In this document: piece after piece, positions 11,494-23,300 of the stretch
Numbering within the stretch: the first letter of the stretch is position 1
Layout: each line of letters opens with the position of its first letter
Assembly: GCF_042242105.1 (NCBI RefSeq)
Contig: NC_092032.1
Coordinates: 10,822,415 to 10,886,414, forward strand
DNA length: 64,000 nucleotides
DNA from: Pempheris klunzingeri
Lineage: Eukaryota; Chordata; Actinopteri; Acropomatiformes; Pempheridae
Reading direction: 5' to 3'
Translations under genes and position numbers: made by a program
The notes under the pieces: generated by a model
What the model was told of the DNA's origin: nothing
The model's database searches: none
Seen by the model: the letters and a program-made list of their open reading frames with translations, nothing else

Positions 11494-14400
11494 TGTTACT
11501 GTTTGACAGTAAGAGAGTGAGAGGTGAGGAGGCAATGGAGTGACAGGGTGCATGTGTGTTGGTACACATGCCTTCATAACATAAATATATGAGTCAATAC
11601 ATAAAACATGCAATTATTTTAAACACTCAAAATAAGTTTTATAGGGCTGGGATATGAAATGACTTATATTACATTGGGGTTATGGCTGAAACACACAAAG
11701 ACTGACTGTAAGAGCACGTCTCTGACCCCGACTATGAAAATGAAATTGTGTGGATAAAGGAAATATTTACCAACTGCTCAGGGATTTCTATGATTTACAG
11801 TGTGGTAATTTAGGTCAAGCCATCTGTAACAGACAAGACATTCTCTGATTAATGTTTATTACAATGCCTGCCAGTAAATATACACTATTTGCGCCTGCGG
11901 TACAGCAATATAAATGATTTCATGCTTGGGCTTCTTGAGTTAGCAGCTCTGTCATCCCTTCTTTTTCTTAATGCATCTATTGTTTTCTATTGCTTCCCGC
12001 TGTGCTGTCTGTCTTAATTCTTCACATTTTTCCTGTCTTTCACATCTGACCTCCTCTCACCTGTATGTTTGTGTCTGGCATGTGCACACACACTCCACCC
12101 TCTCTCCGTTTTTATTTTTTTACATCTCACCCACATAAACATTCACTCTCCATTCCTCCGCTTGTCTTCCTCTCCCTCTTCTTGCTGTGCTTTCCCCCAC
12201 TGCTCTCTCTATCTCACCCACACAGTCATTGTTAAGCCACGGGTCCAGATGCTGCATTCGGTGCCTCCTCCATTCAGCTTGTGGTCTTGCGAGAAAAGCC
12301 CATGAACCTGGCAGAATGCATCAGCCGTGCCAGGCCCCGCGTCCACACAACAGTAGCCTCTGGACACAACGACCAACCACACAAACACTCTCGAAGAACA
12401 CTTTTTGTTGGCCCACGTTATCTGGCACATTGCTCCCTAATGGTTCTGGTTGAGCTGAATTGAGGTCAGAGCGTTGGAACGGTGTCGGGGTGAGTATGAG
12501 AGTAAAGAGCATCAAGGTCATTTGGCAGACGTTCTGCATCATTGCTTTTGTGACATTATCAGCAGTGTTCAGCAGAAGGCTGCCTCAGATACCCACCTCA
12601 GGTCAATTTGGCTTAGTTTGTCAGCCTCTACCCCCTTGTGGTGAAGAGATGCCAATGCATCTGTGAGCACTGCAAACAGCGCATTGTAAGTTGTTCTCTG
12701 TTTGGCTCTCAGGCACTGCTGCAGAGTTGCTTAATGCAGGACTTTTATTGAAATGATTCCAAACGAAAGACAGGACTGTAAGCTGTTAATAGGCTACACT
12801 AACACTGAGCATTGAATCAGAAGTTTTTCTGTGGACCATTTTTGCTTGTAGCTGTGCATCATGTCTTTCTTTCAACCCATTATCCCCTTCATGTAACACA
12901 GCCTTTTTTAGCCTGTACAATTCTGTGTTTTTTCCACTGCGTTGTCTGTCGCAACTTGAAGAAAACCTCCATGACGTCCTCCATATGTTCCCCCATATGC
13001 TTTATATATACAGAAACATGGGGCACAAGACTTGCATATAAATTAAGTACGTTGTTGTAAACAAAGGTCTAGATAAGCCTGAATTGAGAGACACTATGTT
13101 GCATGAGCAAACAATATCCAGGCAATATTCTTTAATCTTTAATCTATGATCTACCAGTAATTTATCATTGCTGCAGTGGATATAAGTCTAAAAGGGTCTT
13201 TCATTCTTTCTTCAATAGCTGATAACATTGACTTCAATCCAAAGTGTCATCATGTTTTTCCTCTTGAACAGCAGTGGCTTTGTCTTTAATGGATTCCACA
13301 TGATATTACTGTAACGTGAGGCTTTCAAGGAAATTTCTCAGGAAATGTCTCATGGACTGTTCACAAAACCACCAGGTGTCAGTGTCTGACTTCTCCATCT
13401 CCCAGTCTGTTACAATAAGATCTTGAGCAAACAAAACAACTAAAATTTGGGTGAACTGATAATGTAGAGGTGAGCAGAGGAGCTGGGGAATTGTGGGTAC
13501 CCAAATTCCCTTTCTTTTATTTCAAATTTTATGAAGCCTCCAATTAAGAAATTCCACCAGGAACTCCTATTATACTGTTTCGGAGTGCTTTGCTCCTCTG
13601 TGCTGAATCTTTCATGGACCAGTTGAGACCAAGAAGTTTCACGATGATGCCAAATGCAGTCTAATCTAATGTGATCTAATATCATCTTCTGGAGAGAGTG
13701 CAGCGATCCTGCTTTTTCTTGGATTTGATATGTGGGTTGGTTTGCCACATAGAATGTCAAAACACTTTCTCTTTGACTTTGTCCTAACCTTTCCAGAGTT
13801 GTTTTTATGAGTTGAGGTAATAAAAGACATTCACATATTTTGCTTTGTGCAGACTATCCCATTAGTGGGAATCACATAATGCTACAATACATCAGGAGCG
13901 CAAAGAGGTCAGTGCACTATAAGCCAGTAGAAGCATCAAAGCCTCTGTGAGCTTGTTGACTACAGGTATAAAAGAGAGTTTAGCGTGGAGGAGGAAAGCC
14001 CATCTGATTATGCAGCACTTTCCCAGTACTGTGCTCCTGAGAGGACATTGATTTTGGCCCTGATCTTGCAGCTGCAGGACGTCGCTCGTCTGAAGTCCCC
14101 GCTAGGCCCCGCAAAGAGGCTGCCGTGGCCCCATCCAAGACAAAGACTACAGTAGGATATGGAGGGCAAACACAGAACACGGGCCACCTTTGCCTCAGTT
14201 TATGTTCTTAGACTGAACCAGAGGGGTCAAGTCTAGTCTATCTGAGGGTTGGACATAGTGTAGATTTATTCTTACAGCCACTGTCTGACATGTTGGGTCC
14301 ACAACATGTTATTTACTTTAAATGTCACATATGAGGTGAATATAGACTATACAGTTTTATGATATAACACCAGGTTATGTCCTTTGTCATAAAATGGAAT

Positions 14401-16140
14401 ATCTCTACTGAGGTATGCCAGATATGCTTTATTTGTATTTTACTAGACCATGTGAGGAGCTTACTTTGCCAAGGAAAAGTCACCAGACGAGAAAAGTGAC
14501 CATAACATAAGCCATTCAGCTAAAACTTATGGCGGTGTCTTATTTCATTGTGGCTGATTGAATTAAACGTCAGCACAGCTTGCTTGTGTTGCTAAAGTAG
14601 GGAGTACATGTAAATTCAACTGCGAAAACCCTGGGAGAAATGAAACATCTCTCCACATGTTAGGACGGCACCGTCCTAAACAAACAGCATTATGGACCAA
14701 AATAGACACCTGAGACACCACAAATGATTTGTCTACCTAAAACGCTGTATTTTTTACTCCATGTTTGAAGTAAGGGCATCCAACTCAAAAGAGGGAGTAG
14801 TGCAAAACCGTGGCCTGCAGTTAACTCCGCTGCCCCAAGAGATTTATGGTAGCAAAAGGGTTTTAACATGTACATGCCAACATTTGAGGAGATCCCAAAA
14901 CATGCTTCAAGTAGCTGACATCAGTCTCTGGGAAACACATATGTCAACATAGTCCTGTCTGACCTGTGCACATGTCAGAGATGTGAATACAGCAACTTTG
15001 TCTTAGTTCAAAAGTTAGAATACAGATATCTGTGGAAGGTTTTGCCGCAGCAGGTGTAAACGATTATAGTGAAGGTAGCTTACTGTGTATGTCTGATGCA
15101 GTTTCCTAAAATTGTTCCCTATTAAATATATACATGTGAACATAATAATAGTAAATAAGCATCCCCCTTTTTTCTTTCACACAATTATCATATAAATATG
15201 CAGTTACTGTGTTGAGTTTGCATTCTTGACCTCAGATACAGCAGCAAACAAAAAATCTAATTTCAGGGTCCACTTAATGGCTTGTTCTGGAGCTTTTCGA
15301 GTGAATCACTTGATCTTCATCTGCTCATGGTGTTTGCTCTGCTGTCACGGGACTGTAACTGTTCAGGCGGTTTTAGGTCATATGACATTGTGTGAAATGG
15401 TCAAAAGCTCTGGAGCAAGCAAGTATGTGGAACTTGGTTTGAGATTTTATTGTCATCTGCTGTTTCCAAGATCAATATTGAACTGTCAGGGTCAACTGTA
15501 AGGCCTCAAAGTTCACAAATTAATGCAACGATTCAATACCTACAGTTTTACAAGGAGTAACTGGACCTTGAGTTGAGATTGTTATGTTAAGGTGATTCAT
15601 AATTTTGTGTGCTATGTGCAGCAATGACAGCCTTCCCTGCTCCTGAGGAAGAAAGATGTTTGTTTGAGAATGAGCTTCTGTTGACTGTCTCATTTAATTC
15701 CTCCTGCCTGGACGAGCACAGGCGGTTAGGACTCACAGCCTCTGCAGGCCCATCTACAGTCGATTTCAGTTGAACTGTTTATGCCTGGTTAATATCATGA
15801 ATACTGATATCATCCATAACCCATTTGTGTATCATTTTTCTACAATGAGAATTAACTCCAGCTGCATTCTGGTGGCCTCAAGCTGCTGTGGCATTGGTGG
15901 ATTTTTGGGAGGTTTGAGGACAGAGCGAGTGACCGGGCACAGGCTGCATTTCCGATGGCTGAGCTGCAAGGGGTGCTTAATAAACACAGTTGTTGTGCTT
16001 CCAACAGGGAAAGAAGAAGGAAAAAATACAGCGGATTAGAACGAAGCCTCTCCCAATTTCCCCCTCGAGGCAAAGGGATGCCAAGTTTTCAACCATTCAG
16101 TGCACAAAGTCAGGGAGGGCAGAGAGGTTGTAGAGTGCAG

Positions 16141-16202
16141 AGAGGAGAGGAGAGGAGAGGAGAGGAGAGGAGAGGAGAGGAGAGGAGAGGAGAGGAGAGG
16201 AG
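16141..16202. repeat. (AGAGG)n pentanucleotide microsatellite
   Basis: Twelve perfect AGAGG units in a row. One strand is pure purine, so the tract is a polypurine-polypyrimidine block with triplex-forming potential. Perfection implies recent expansion and probable length polymorphism. Confidence 0.97.
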
Positions 16203-16860
16203 CTGCACCACAAACATCAGCAAAATCTCGAAACCATTACCAAGCTCCCGCCATATAAGATTTATCCCCCCTCTTCAGTATTGTGCTCACTAAAACTCTT
16301 TCTCATACTTCTTACCATTATTGGAGTTGGATGGCTGCTTGCACATTTTGGAAACTGACTCCCCCAGCCTCACCCTCTCACTGTTAATAATCTATCACCC
16401 TGCTGTGGCCCATATGAAGCCTCCATCTTCTCTTCAAATAAACGTTTCACCACCTTCACACTTGAGGGAGACGAAACTGTTTTAGCAATAACAGTTTATC
16501 TGACAGGTCAGTAATTCAAGTGTGTTATTAGGAAAGCGGCGCACCTTCGGATGAGCTTACAGATGCGTCATCGTGGCCTCAGTAGGTGTTGGCACTGGAT
16601 AACATAAGCCAGTTGAATAGGATTTATTGCTAGAGCAACTGGAGACAGAAAATCTCTGTTTCTTCTCTCTGTCTGTCTGATTGTGTTTCTCTCTCCCTCC
16701 TCTTGGTCTTTGAGTGAGCTCAGCAAAGATTTTTATCCGGATTGCTTAAACAATTCGGATTAATTAATTCATAAAACAATAGATAGAGAACCATCTAAAA
16801 GGGCTGTGAGTTAGTAGAGCTGGATAACTGTTTTGTTGTTGTCCAAGTTGAAGAACTGAG

Positions 16861-17365
16861 AATTGAAAGGGCTTGACGTGTCAGCTGATGTGTACACACA
16901 GAAAGGAGTTGAAACGTCAGTTGGAGACCAAGAGATGAATGCAATGGGGATGTCACATTTACATCTAACAGGTGAAAGTAGTGTAAGTGTTAGTGATGAA
17001 AGTGATGAAAGCGCTTAGACCTGAAGTGTAGGTGATGAAAACGCTTGAAATTTCATTAACATTGCACATTAATGAGACATATATTAAAATGAAATGTGAG
17101 GAAAGCAGCTGAACTGTCGGTTGAAGAGTACAGGATGAAAGCAGTTAAAACGGCTGTTGACGTGTAAGTGGCAAAGAAGTTACAATTTCAGTGGAAGTGA
17201 TGACTGTTCAAGTGTATTAACTGAAAGCAGTTGAGGTAAATGGCGTTTGAGCAGTGTTAATTGTGTGAGTTAAGAGTTGTAATATGAAGTGTAGGATCTG
17301 AAGGAGAACAACAAAAATAAATTTCACTCGGCATTTGATGAGTGAAAGCAGTTGAAATGTCTCGT
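16861..17365. repeat. degenerate minisatellite with GAAAGCAGTTGAAATGTC-like units
   Basis: Related segments recur through about 500 bases: GAAAGGAGTTGAAACGTCAG near 16900, GAAAGCAGCTGAACTGTCGG near 17101, GAAAGCAGTTAAAACGGCTG near 17137, AAAGAAGTTACAATTTCAG near 17173, GAAAGCAGTTGAGG near 17223 and GAAAGCAGTTGAAATGTCTC near 17344. Spacers often contain GAAGTGTA or GATGAAA. Spacing is irregular, about 35-120 bases, so the array is old and eroded. No reading frame runs through it. Confidence 0.7.
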
Positions 17366-17369
17366 CCAC

Positions 17370-18780
17370 TCATTTGAATGGTACAATGATATTTCAAAAA
17401 TTAAGAAAAACACAAAAAGTGGCCAGAGGAATGATAATAAAGATAAAAATCCAAGAATACGAGCAGAATATAGGCATAGCTGAAGGTGAGAACACTAATA
17501 ATGGAATTATACAGTAATGTTATTCCTTTCTAATTTACACTCCATTTGCAGGTGATCTTTTCCCAGAACCAGCACAGACTGCTTTCATCCTCAACCAAAG
17601 TCATTCCTTCACCTTTGCTTAACCTCTGCCACTGATGGATAAGCCAGGTAAATGTCAGCAGCAGGTTGTCTAACTCATCATAGCATCTTGCTCCTCATCC
17701 GTCTGATGTGCCTTTTAAACATCCACCAATCATCTGTTTGGCTCTCAGTCCGGCATTTGCTCAGACGGAAGGATTTTTCCCATGCATACTAATGCGTTCC
17801 TCGAAAACTCTCAGCCGGCTCGTTCCAGGGAGTTCGCTGGTCTATTAGGGCTGGCTGCGTAGATGATTCTTAATAAACTGCAGGAAATGGTTTGAAAAAC
17901 CTCACGCTATGCAAAGTTTAGCATGAAAATGTGAGGCATTGAATTCCTGCCTTCATTTGTCTGGAGTAAGTTAAAAAGAGTACTCTGCAGCCCAGTCACA
18001 GCCACAGATGTCTATCTAAAATATAAAACACGTTACAGTCTTGTTTGTTTGTTAATTTGTTTGCTTGATAGCCTGTTGATCTTACAACTTTGATGAAGGC
18101 TGGCGCAGAACCATATCCTGCAGTCCCAGCTGGAGAAAAGAGCAAAAGCTGCAGCATCTGCCCAACACATCAGAAAATTTATGGCTCTGTTTCTCCCCAC
18201 CTCGGACCAACCCTCTCCTACTTTTTCATCATCGTCTATACAAAATTCTACAGCTGTAAAGCAAGAAAACATACATTTCTTTTGGATTGCGCTGTGTTTT
18301 TCCTTGCCTGCTCTTTGATTATGTATTTATGTCTGGTGGTGACACGTTTTCCCTCTTTCTGCTTCTAGCATTCCACTCTGCTCCCTGTCTCTCCCTCTCA
18401 GTAAGGTCAATGGTTTCATTGGACAAACTCAAACAAGAGGGTCCCCTGAAACCCTATCAGTTGTCCATTCATTTGTGTAGACATGGACAGACGAGGCCAA
18501 AGTCAACCTTCACTTATTAGCATTCAGATGTAGCCCCACCATGTTTTCTCCTCTCCCTCTCAGCCTTTGATACGCAGGATGTAGGCCTTTGCAGATGGCA
18601 CTGTTTTAATTGAAAGTGAAAACTGAGAATCAAAGAGAGGGATTAATACTTTGGGCAGAACCTCTAATTAATAACAGACACGAGGAAGAGCTCAGACAAC
18701 TCAACACAGACAATGAACAATGATATTGTTTTGGCCAGAAGGGAGACATGGAGTCAATTGTACAAAACAAAAAACAACAC
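17370..18780. other. intergenic DNA downstream of pi15
   Basis: No repeat or exon was recognised. The stretch lies beyond the predicted pi15 polyadenylation site. Confidence 0.5.
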
Positions 18781-20353
18781 AATCAAAATAGACCATTTTA
18801 TTACAAATACAAAACACAACAGGAAAAGCGCAGTTCATTGCATAAATAGCTTGTTGTTTAAGTTGATTTAAATAGAGTCAGTGCGGAAAATGTTTGCCTA
18901 TTTTCCTATTTTTAATAGTTTTATCAATGTGTTTTTTGTTGTTGTTTTTCTTCTTATTTTGTATATGTCTCCATTACGCTGACGATATGCCGTTCTCAGT
19001 GTTAGGATAGTACTGAGAAACTGTCCTGATTGGAACAGAAATTCTGTGATATTTGCCAAGCTAAATGATGTTGAGGCATTCGCTTGCCAATATTATGCTA
19101 GTGCGTAGTTCTTAGAAATGTACCAAGTCAATTTACATTATAGTAAATTTCCTTCAACATTATAAAAATTGACATGCAAATGAACCATATTCAGTACTTT
19201 TTAATCGCTTAGATATATTTACAATCCTTTTACAAAACAATATAAAATTACGATCATTTAAATATTTTTTCCCATATAAAAATGAATAACTTACAGAATA
19301 CTTGTTTTAGGATAGTCAAGGTATAATGATTATCTACATGTACAAAAAAAATAATAATTTCCTGGTATTTCGGAAACTTACAAACAATTAAGGTGCACTT
19401 GAGTGCCTAACTCAAAAAAGCAAACTACATCAGTGATCATAGCAAAATATAAACAATGGATTTGTCCAATATATCAATACATTGGTATATAATATACCAA
19501 TACACCGTGTACAAATATGATTATAAAACAGACATGTGGGTCAGGTTTATTGTATGTGCTCTCTTTTGCATAAATATTAAAAGAAATATGAGTGAAACCT
19601 GTCAAATGCCTCCAAGTACGAATAGCTTTAATGAAACGCAATCTAATCAGTGCCGATTAAAACTGCAAATGCACTGTGTTAATGGAGAAACAAAGCTTTT
19701 GACAACAGGCGTGTCAACAGGCCTTCAAATAACGTATATTTGGAATATATAAATGTATATTCCTTTTCTTGTATATTTTCAGTTTACAATAAGTGCACTT
19801 TTGTCAATCATTTTTTTGCCAGTTCATTGCAGGACAAGACACTGTTGTACCTTCAGCGGCAACACAGCTGATACTGCCAGTGTAGGTTTTACCCTCTGAG
19901 GTCAAAAGCTTTGATCTTTATATCACAACATTCCTGGGAAGGCAGAGCACACAACATGAAGGTGTGATGCCCATAGCACCAAAGTGAGCATGTATGAGCA
20001 GCGATGATCTTATGTCCTTAATTACCACATTGTCAATGGTAAAACTAACATAGTGAAAACAAAAGTATATGCAGCACCACATACAGTATATACTGTGTTT
20101 AAGGACCCACTCTACACATAAATTACATTTCATCAATGAAAATAGATAATACAAAATGAAATTAATTTACAGTTTATGTACAAGTCATCAACGCTAAATC
20201 ATCTGCTGCCTTCAAATGTATGTTTGTGTCTTTAAATAAGCCCATATATACAAAATAGTGTGGTCCACGATTGTTGTGCAAATCCTTACGGGATTAAAAT
20301 AATGTCTCTGTGGTACTGTAGGTTGTCAGCTTATGTCGAGAGGAAACCTGTGT
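18780..20353 (-). other. pi15: predicted pi15 3'UTR
   Basis: About 1.57 kb of AT-rich sequence follows the stop codon without an intervening gene, ending at a canonical AATAAA on the minus strand (18802-18797). The assignment is inference: the signal is the clearest one downstream, but earlier weaker signals could give shorter transcripts. Confidence 0.6.
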
Positions 20354-23300
20354 TTATTTGAACCAGTGCAGGTAGTTTGTCTTGAGAGCAGGGAAGCACA
20401 TGTTGTTGCTGCAGGAGCCCCCGTAGCTGGGAGGGCAGGCGGAGCAGGGTACGCCTACTTTGTAGGGAGCCTCTCCGATCCAGTTCCCCCTGGAAGACAG
20501 TAACGTGCACAGTGCCAGTGGAGTTAGAAGTGACCAGGAAGGCCTCTTTTAAGTAAAGATATAGTAGATAGTAGATACATAAACAAAGATGAATGTCTTC
20601 CAAAGATTTAGATAGGAAATCAAACAGGCACATAGGAAACATGAAACTGTGGATTGTCATGATTCTCATGCACAAAGAAAATGTTAGAAAAACTGTTAAT
20701 TGTCCATTTAAAGATGAATGTATTGATGGTAAAAGGTCATTCTTGACACTGGAAGTAATCGTTGACTAAGCAATGTCACCTTAATGTCTGTTGAGTAGTT
20801 GTTGTTGAATCATATCACATGATGTTCATCTGAAAACAAAGTTTGCCCAGTTTGCCCAAAAGCCTTTAAATCTAGAACTCCATAACAACTGAGCAAACTC
20901 TTCCTGCTGATGAAGATCATGTGATATGATCCAAAGCCCCAGAACAGCTACCAAATGGACCTTGAGATGAGATTAAAATGTCATGAGGTTGTCTTGTCAA
21001 GAGCAGAGACTCACACACTTACTGAAGAAATCAGACTTCAGCATGTGTATCAGAGACACATTGTACAATAAGGTTAGATTAGAAACCAGGTAAATTCTAT
21101 CTTGCCACGATCCAAAATGGAGGCCACGTTTTCAATTAGCAAGCTCAAATAGGTCATCAGTGTCTTGAGCTTGTTACTCTTACATATGTCTCAAACCAGT
21201 GGGATTAAAGAACCTAGGTCACAAGTCAGTCACAAGTCCAAACAGGCTTTGATTCTTGGAATTTTTTAGAGAACTTTTCTTCTGTTTCGTGGGTCTCCGG
21301 AGCTTTAGTAATGCAGTACCGGTTCACGGGCTTGTATCGAGGTTATCTGAATCTCCAGGCAACATGGGTGGCATTTCACAACTCAGCACAGAACAGAGCT
21401 GCCTGTGTCGGGATTAAGCCTGTCGTCACCCTATCGTCATCAGGTTAACAGGTTCATTAGAATTAACGGGCTTCCTTACAGCATGTCATTAGCACTACAC
21501 AGGATGGTCTAAAGGAAACCATACAGTTTACCAAGTAAACTTACTTAGGTGAGTAGTTGCAGACTAAATAAGTTGCCCGTTTCCACACTGAACCCCATAC
21601 GTTCATATTATGGCACGTGTGAACGGCACAGCCTACTTTGTTGGATGTTGCCCACACCATCTGCAAAACAGACAGAACAGCAGCCAATTAATGCCGTTGT
21701 TAATTTCAACAGTTTTCCATGTAATAACAATTTTAATTGCTGTCTGTGTACCTGTGTGTAATGGGTACACATGGGTCCATAGCATCTGAGAGGGCATCGA
21801 GGGTTGCAGTCGCGAGGGTACGGGAAAGAGTAATCTTTGACCTCATCGTACCATGGCTTCACCAGCTGAAGAATGGATCGGTAGCTGTGAACGGAAGACA
21901 CACAGGTTCAGTAAACTACACTGTACTCATCACAACAGATATCAAGCAGACATGTGTGTATCATTAGTAGTTCCATGTTTGTGTGCATCCCCAGAGTTAT
22001 TAAAATCTAGTACGTTGTGGCCAACTTTTTTTGCATTCCTTGAGAATTTGATTGGATATTTCTTCAAATGTATTTCCCAGTCATTTAAATGTGTTTCAGC
22101 AAATGCAGATCAGATAACGGGAATATCTAAAAGTTTGATCACATTGTGGACTGGGCCATCAAATACTGAGAGTTACCATGAAGGGTTGTTGTTGTGGAAT
22201 TCTGCTACATTTTTCAAGCCGCTCTGACCACAATAACAATGAAATGACCCACGGTTCTGAAATACAATATACACTGTCTGCACTCAAAACCACAGTTACG
22301 AGTGACACACTGGCCGCAAACCAGAGTTTGCAGCCAAACAGCAACAATTTTAATCCTTAACAATGACTGAATTCTCATGATTGTTTTCATAATGGCCAGG
22401 TTTATTTGTAAGATGTCCAAACATTCTCTGCACTACAAACAGCTTGAATCATTTAGTTGTATCATCTGAAAAATATACGCCCATTTGTGCACACTATTCA
22501 TTTTCTGTGGCATATGAGTATTTCACAGAACAATACTGAACATCTGAGCTCCAGCAAGTCAACTCTCTTTGCATTGTTTTCTGAGAGTCAGAAGAGTGGT
22601 ATTACTACTTGCTGTAGGCCTAGTGTGGTTTTTTTTTTAGAAAATAACCTTACTATAGAGCTCTCTCAGCGGGTCACAAGGAAAAGTCAGAATAAGCTGT
22701 GTTCCCTTGAGTCTCATGTCATTCCACAATAAAATCTAAAAGCGTAGGAATATATGAAGGTGCCCTGTGTTTCCAAATGGAAAGTCAAGACCCACTAAAG
22801 GGATGCGCCTTTGTCCTCATGGGTCATGGCTGAAAACACAACTTTTGTTTATTTGAAGGGTCACAGGAGCATTCCTCACGCAGTCATCGGGTCACAGTGC
22901 AAAAACTCTTTGGAGAAAGAAGAAGGGAGCTGCAAGGCAACGACCATGACTGCTGAGAGAGCAGCAGATGTCGGGGAGGGGGAGGGGAGTTAAAGGTCAC
23001 CCACCGTCCTGTCCTGACGGAGAGGTTTTGACCCAGGAACCTGAGGAGGTGAGGTGGCCCGTGCTCCCACAGGCAGGCATGAGCCCAGTCCTCGGCCGTC
23101 TTAGCCAGGGTGTCGTCCCACACCTAAACACACACAGATGCGGTGGGAACATGGAGACCCATTACATAACTGATGGAAAACCAGATCTTCATTCGGCAGT
23201 GAGATGTGAGATAAGAGTCTGCACTTTCTGAGCTCATAGTGCTGTTACAGGTGTTACCATGGAAAAGTCATCCATCAAATCCCTTACATAAGCGGGGTAA

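Larger units (their letters stand above)
9500..16140. other. intergenic DNA between pi15 and crispld1, left part
   Basis: No exon on either strand could be supported here. It contains a hAT-like repeat fragment (10667-10840), a poly-C pair (11064-11079), oppositely oriented microsatellites at 11286 and 11468, and otherwise AT-rich unique-looking sequence. As the upstream flank of crispld1 it may contain regulatory elements, but none can be pointed to from one sequence. Confidence 0.5.
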
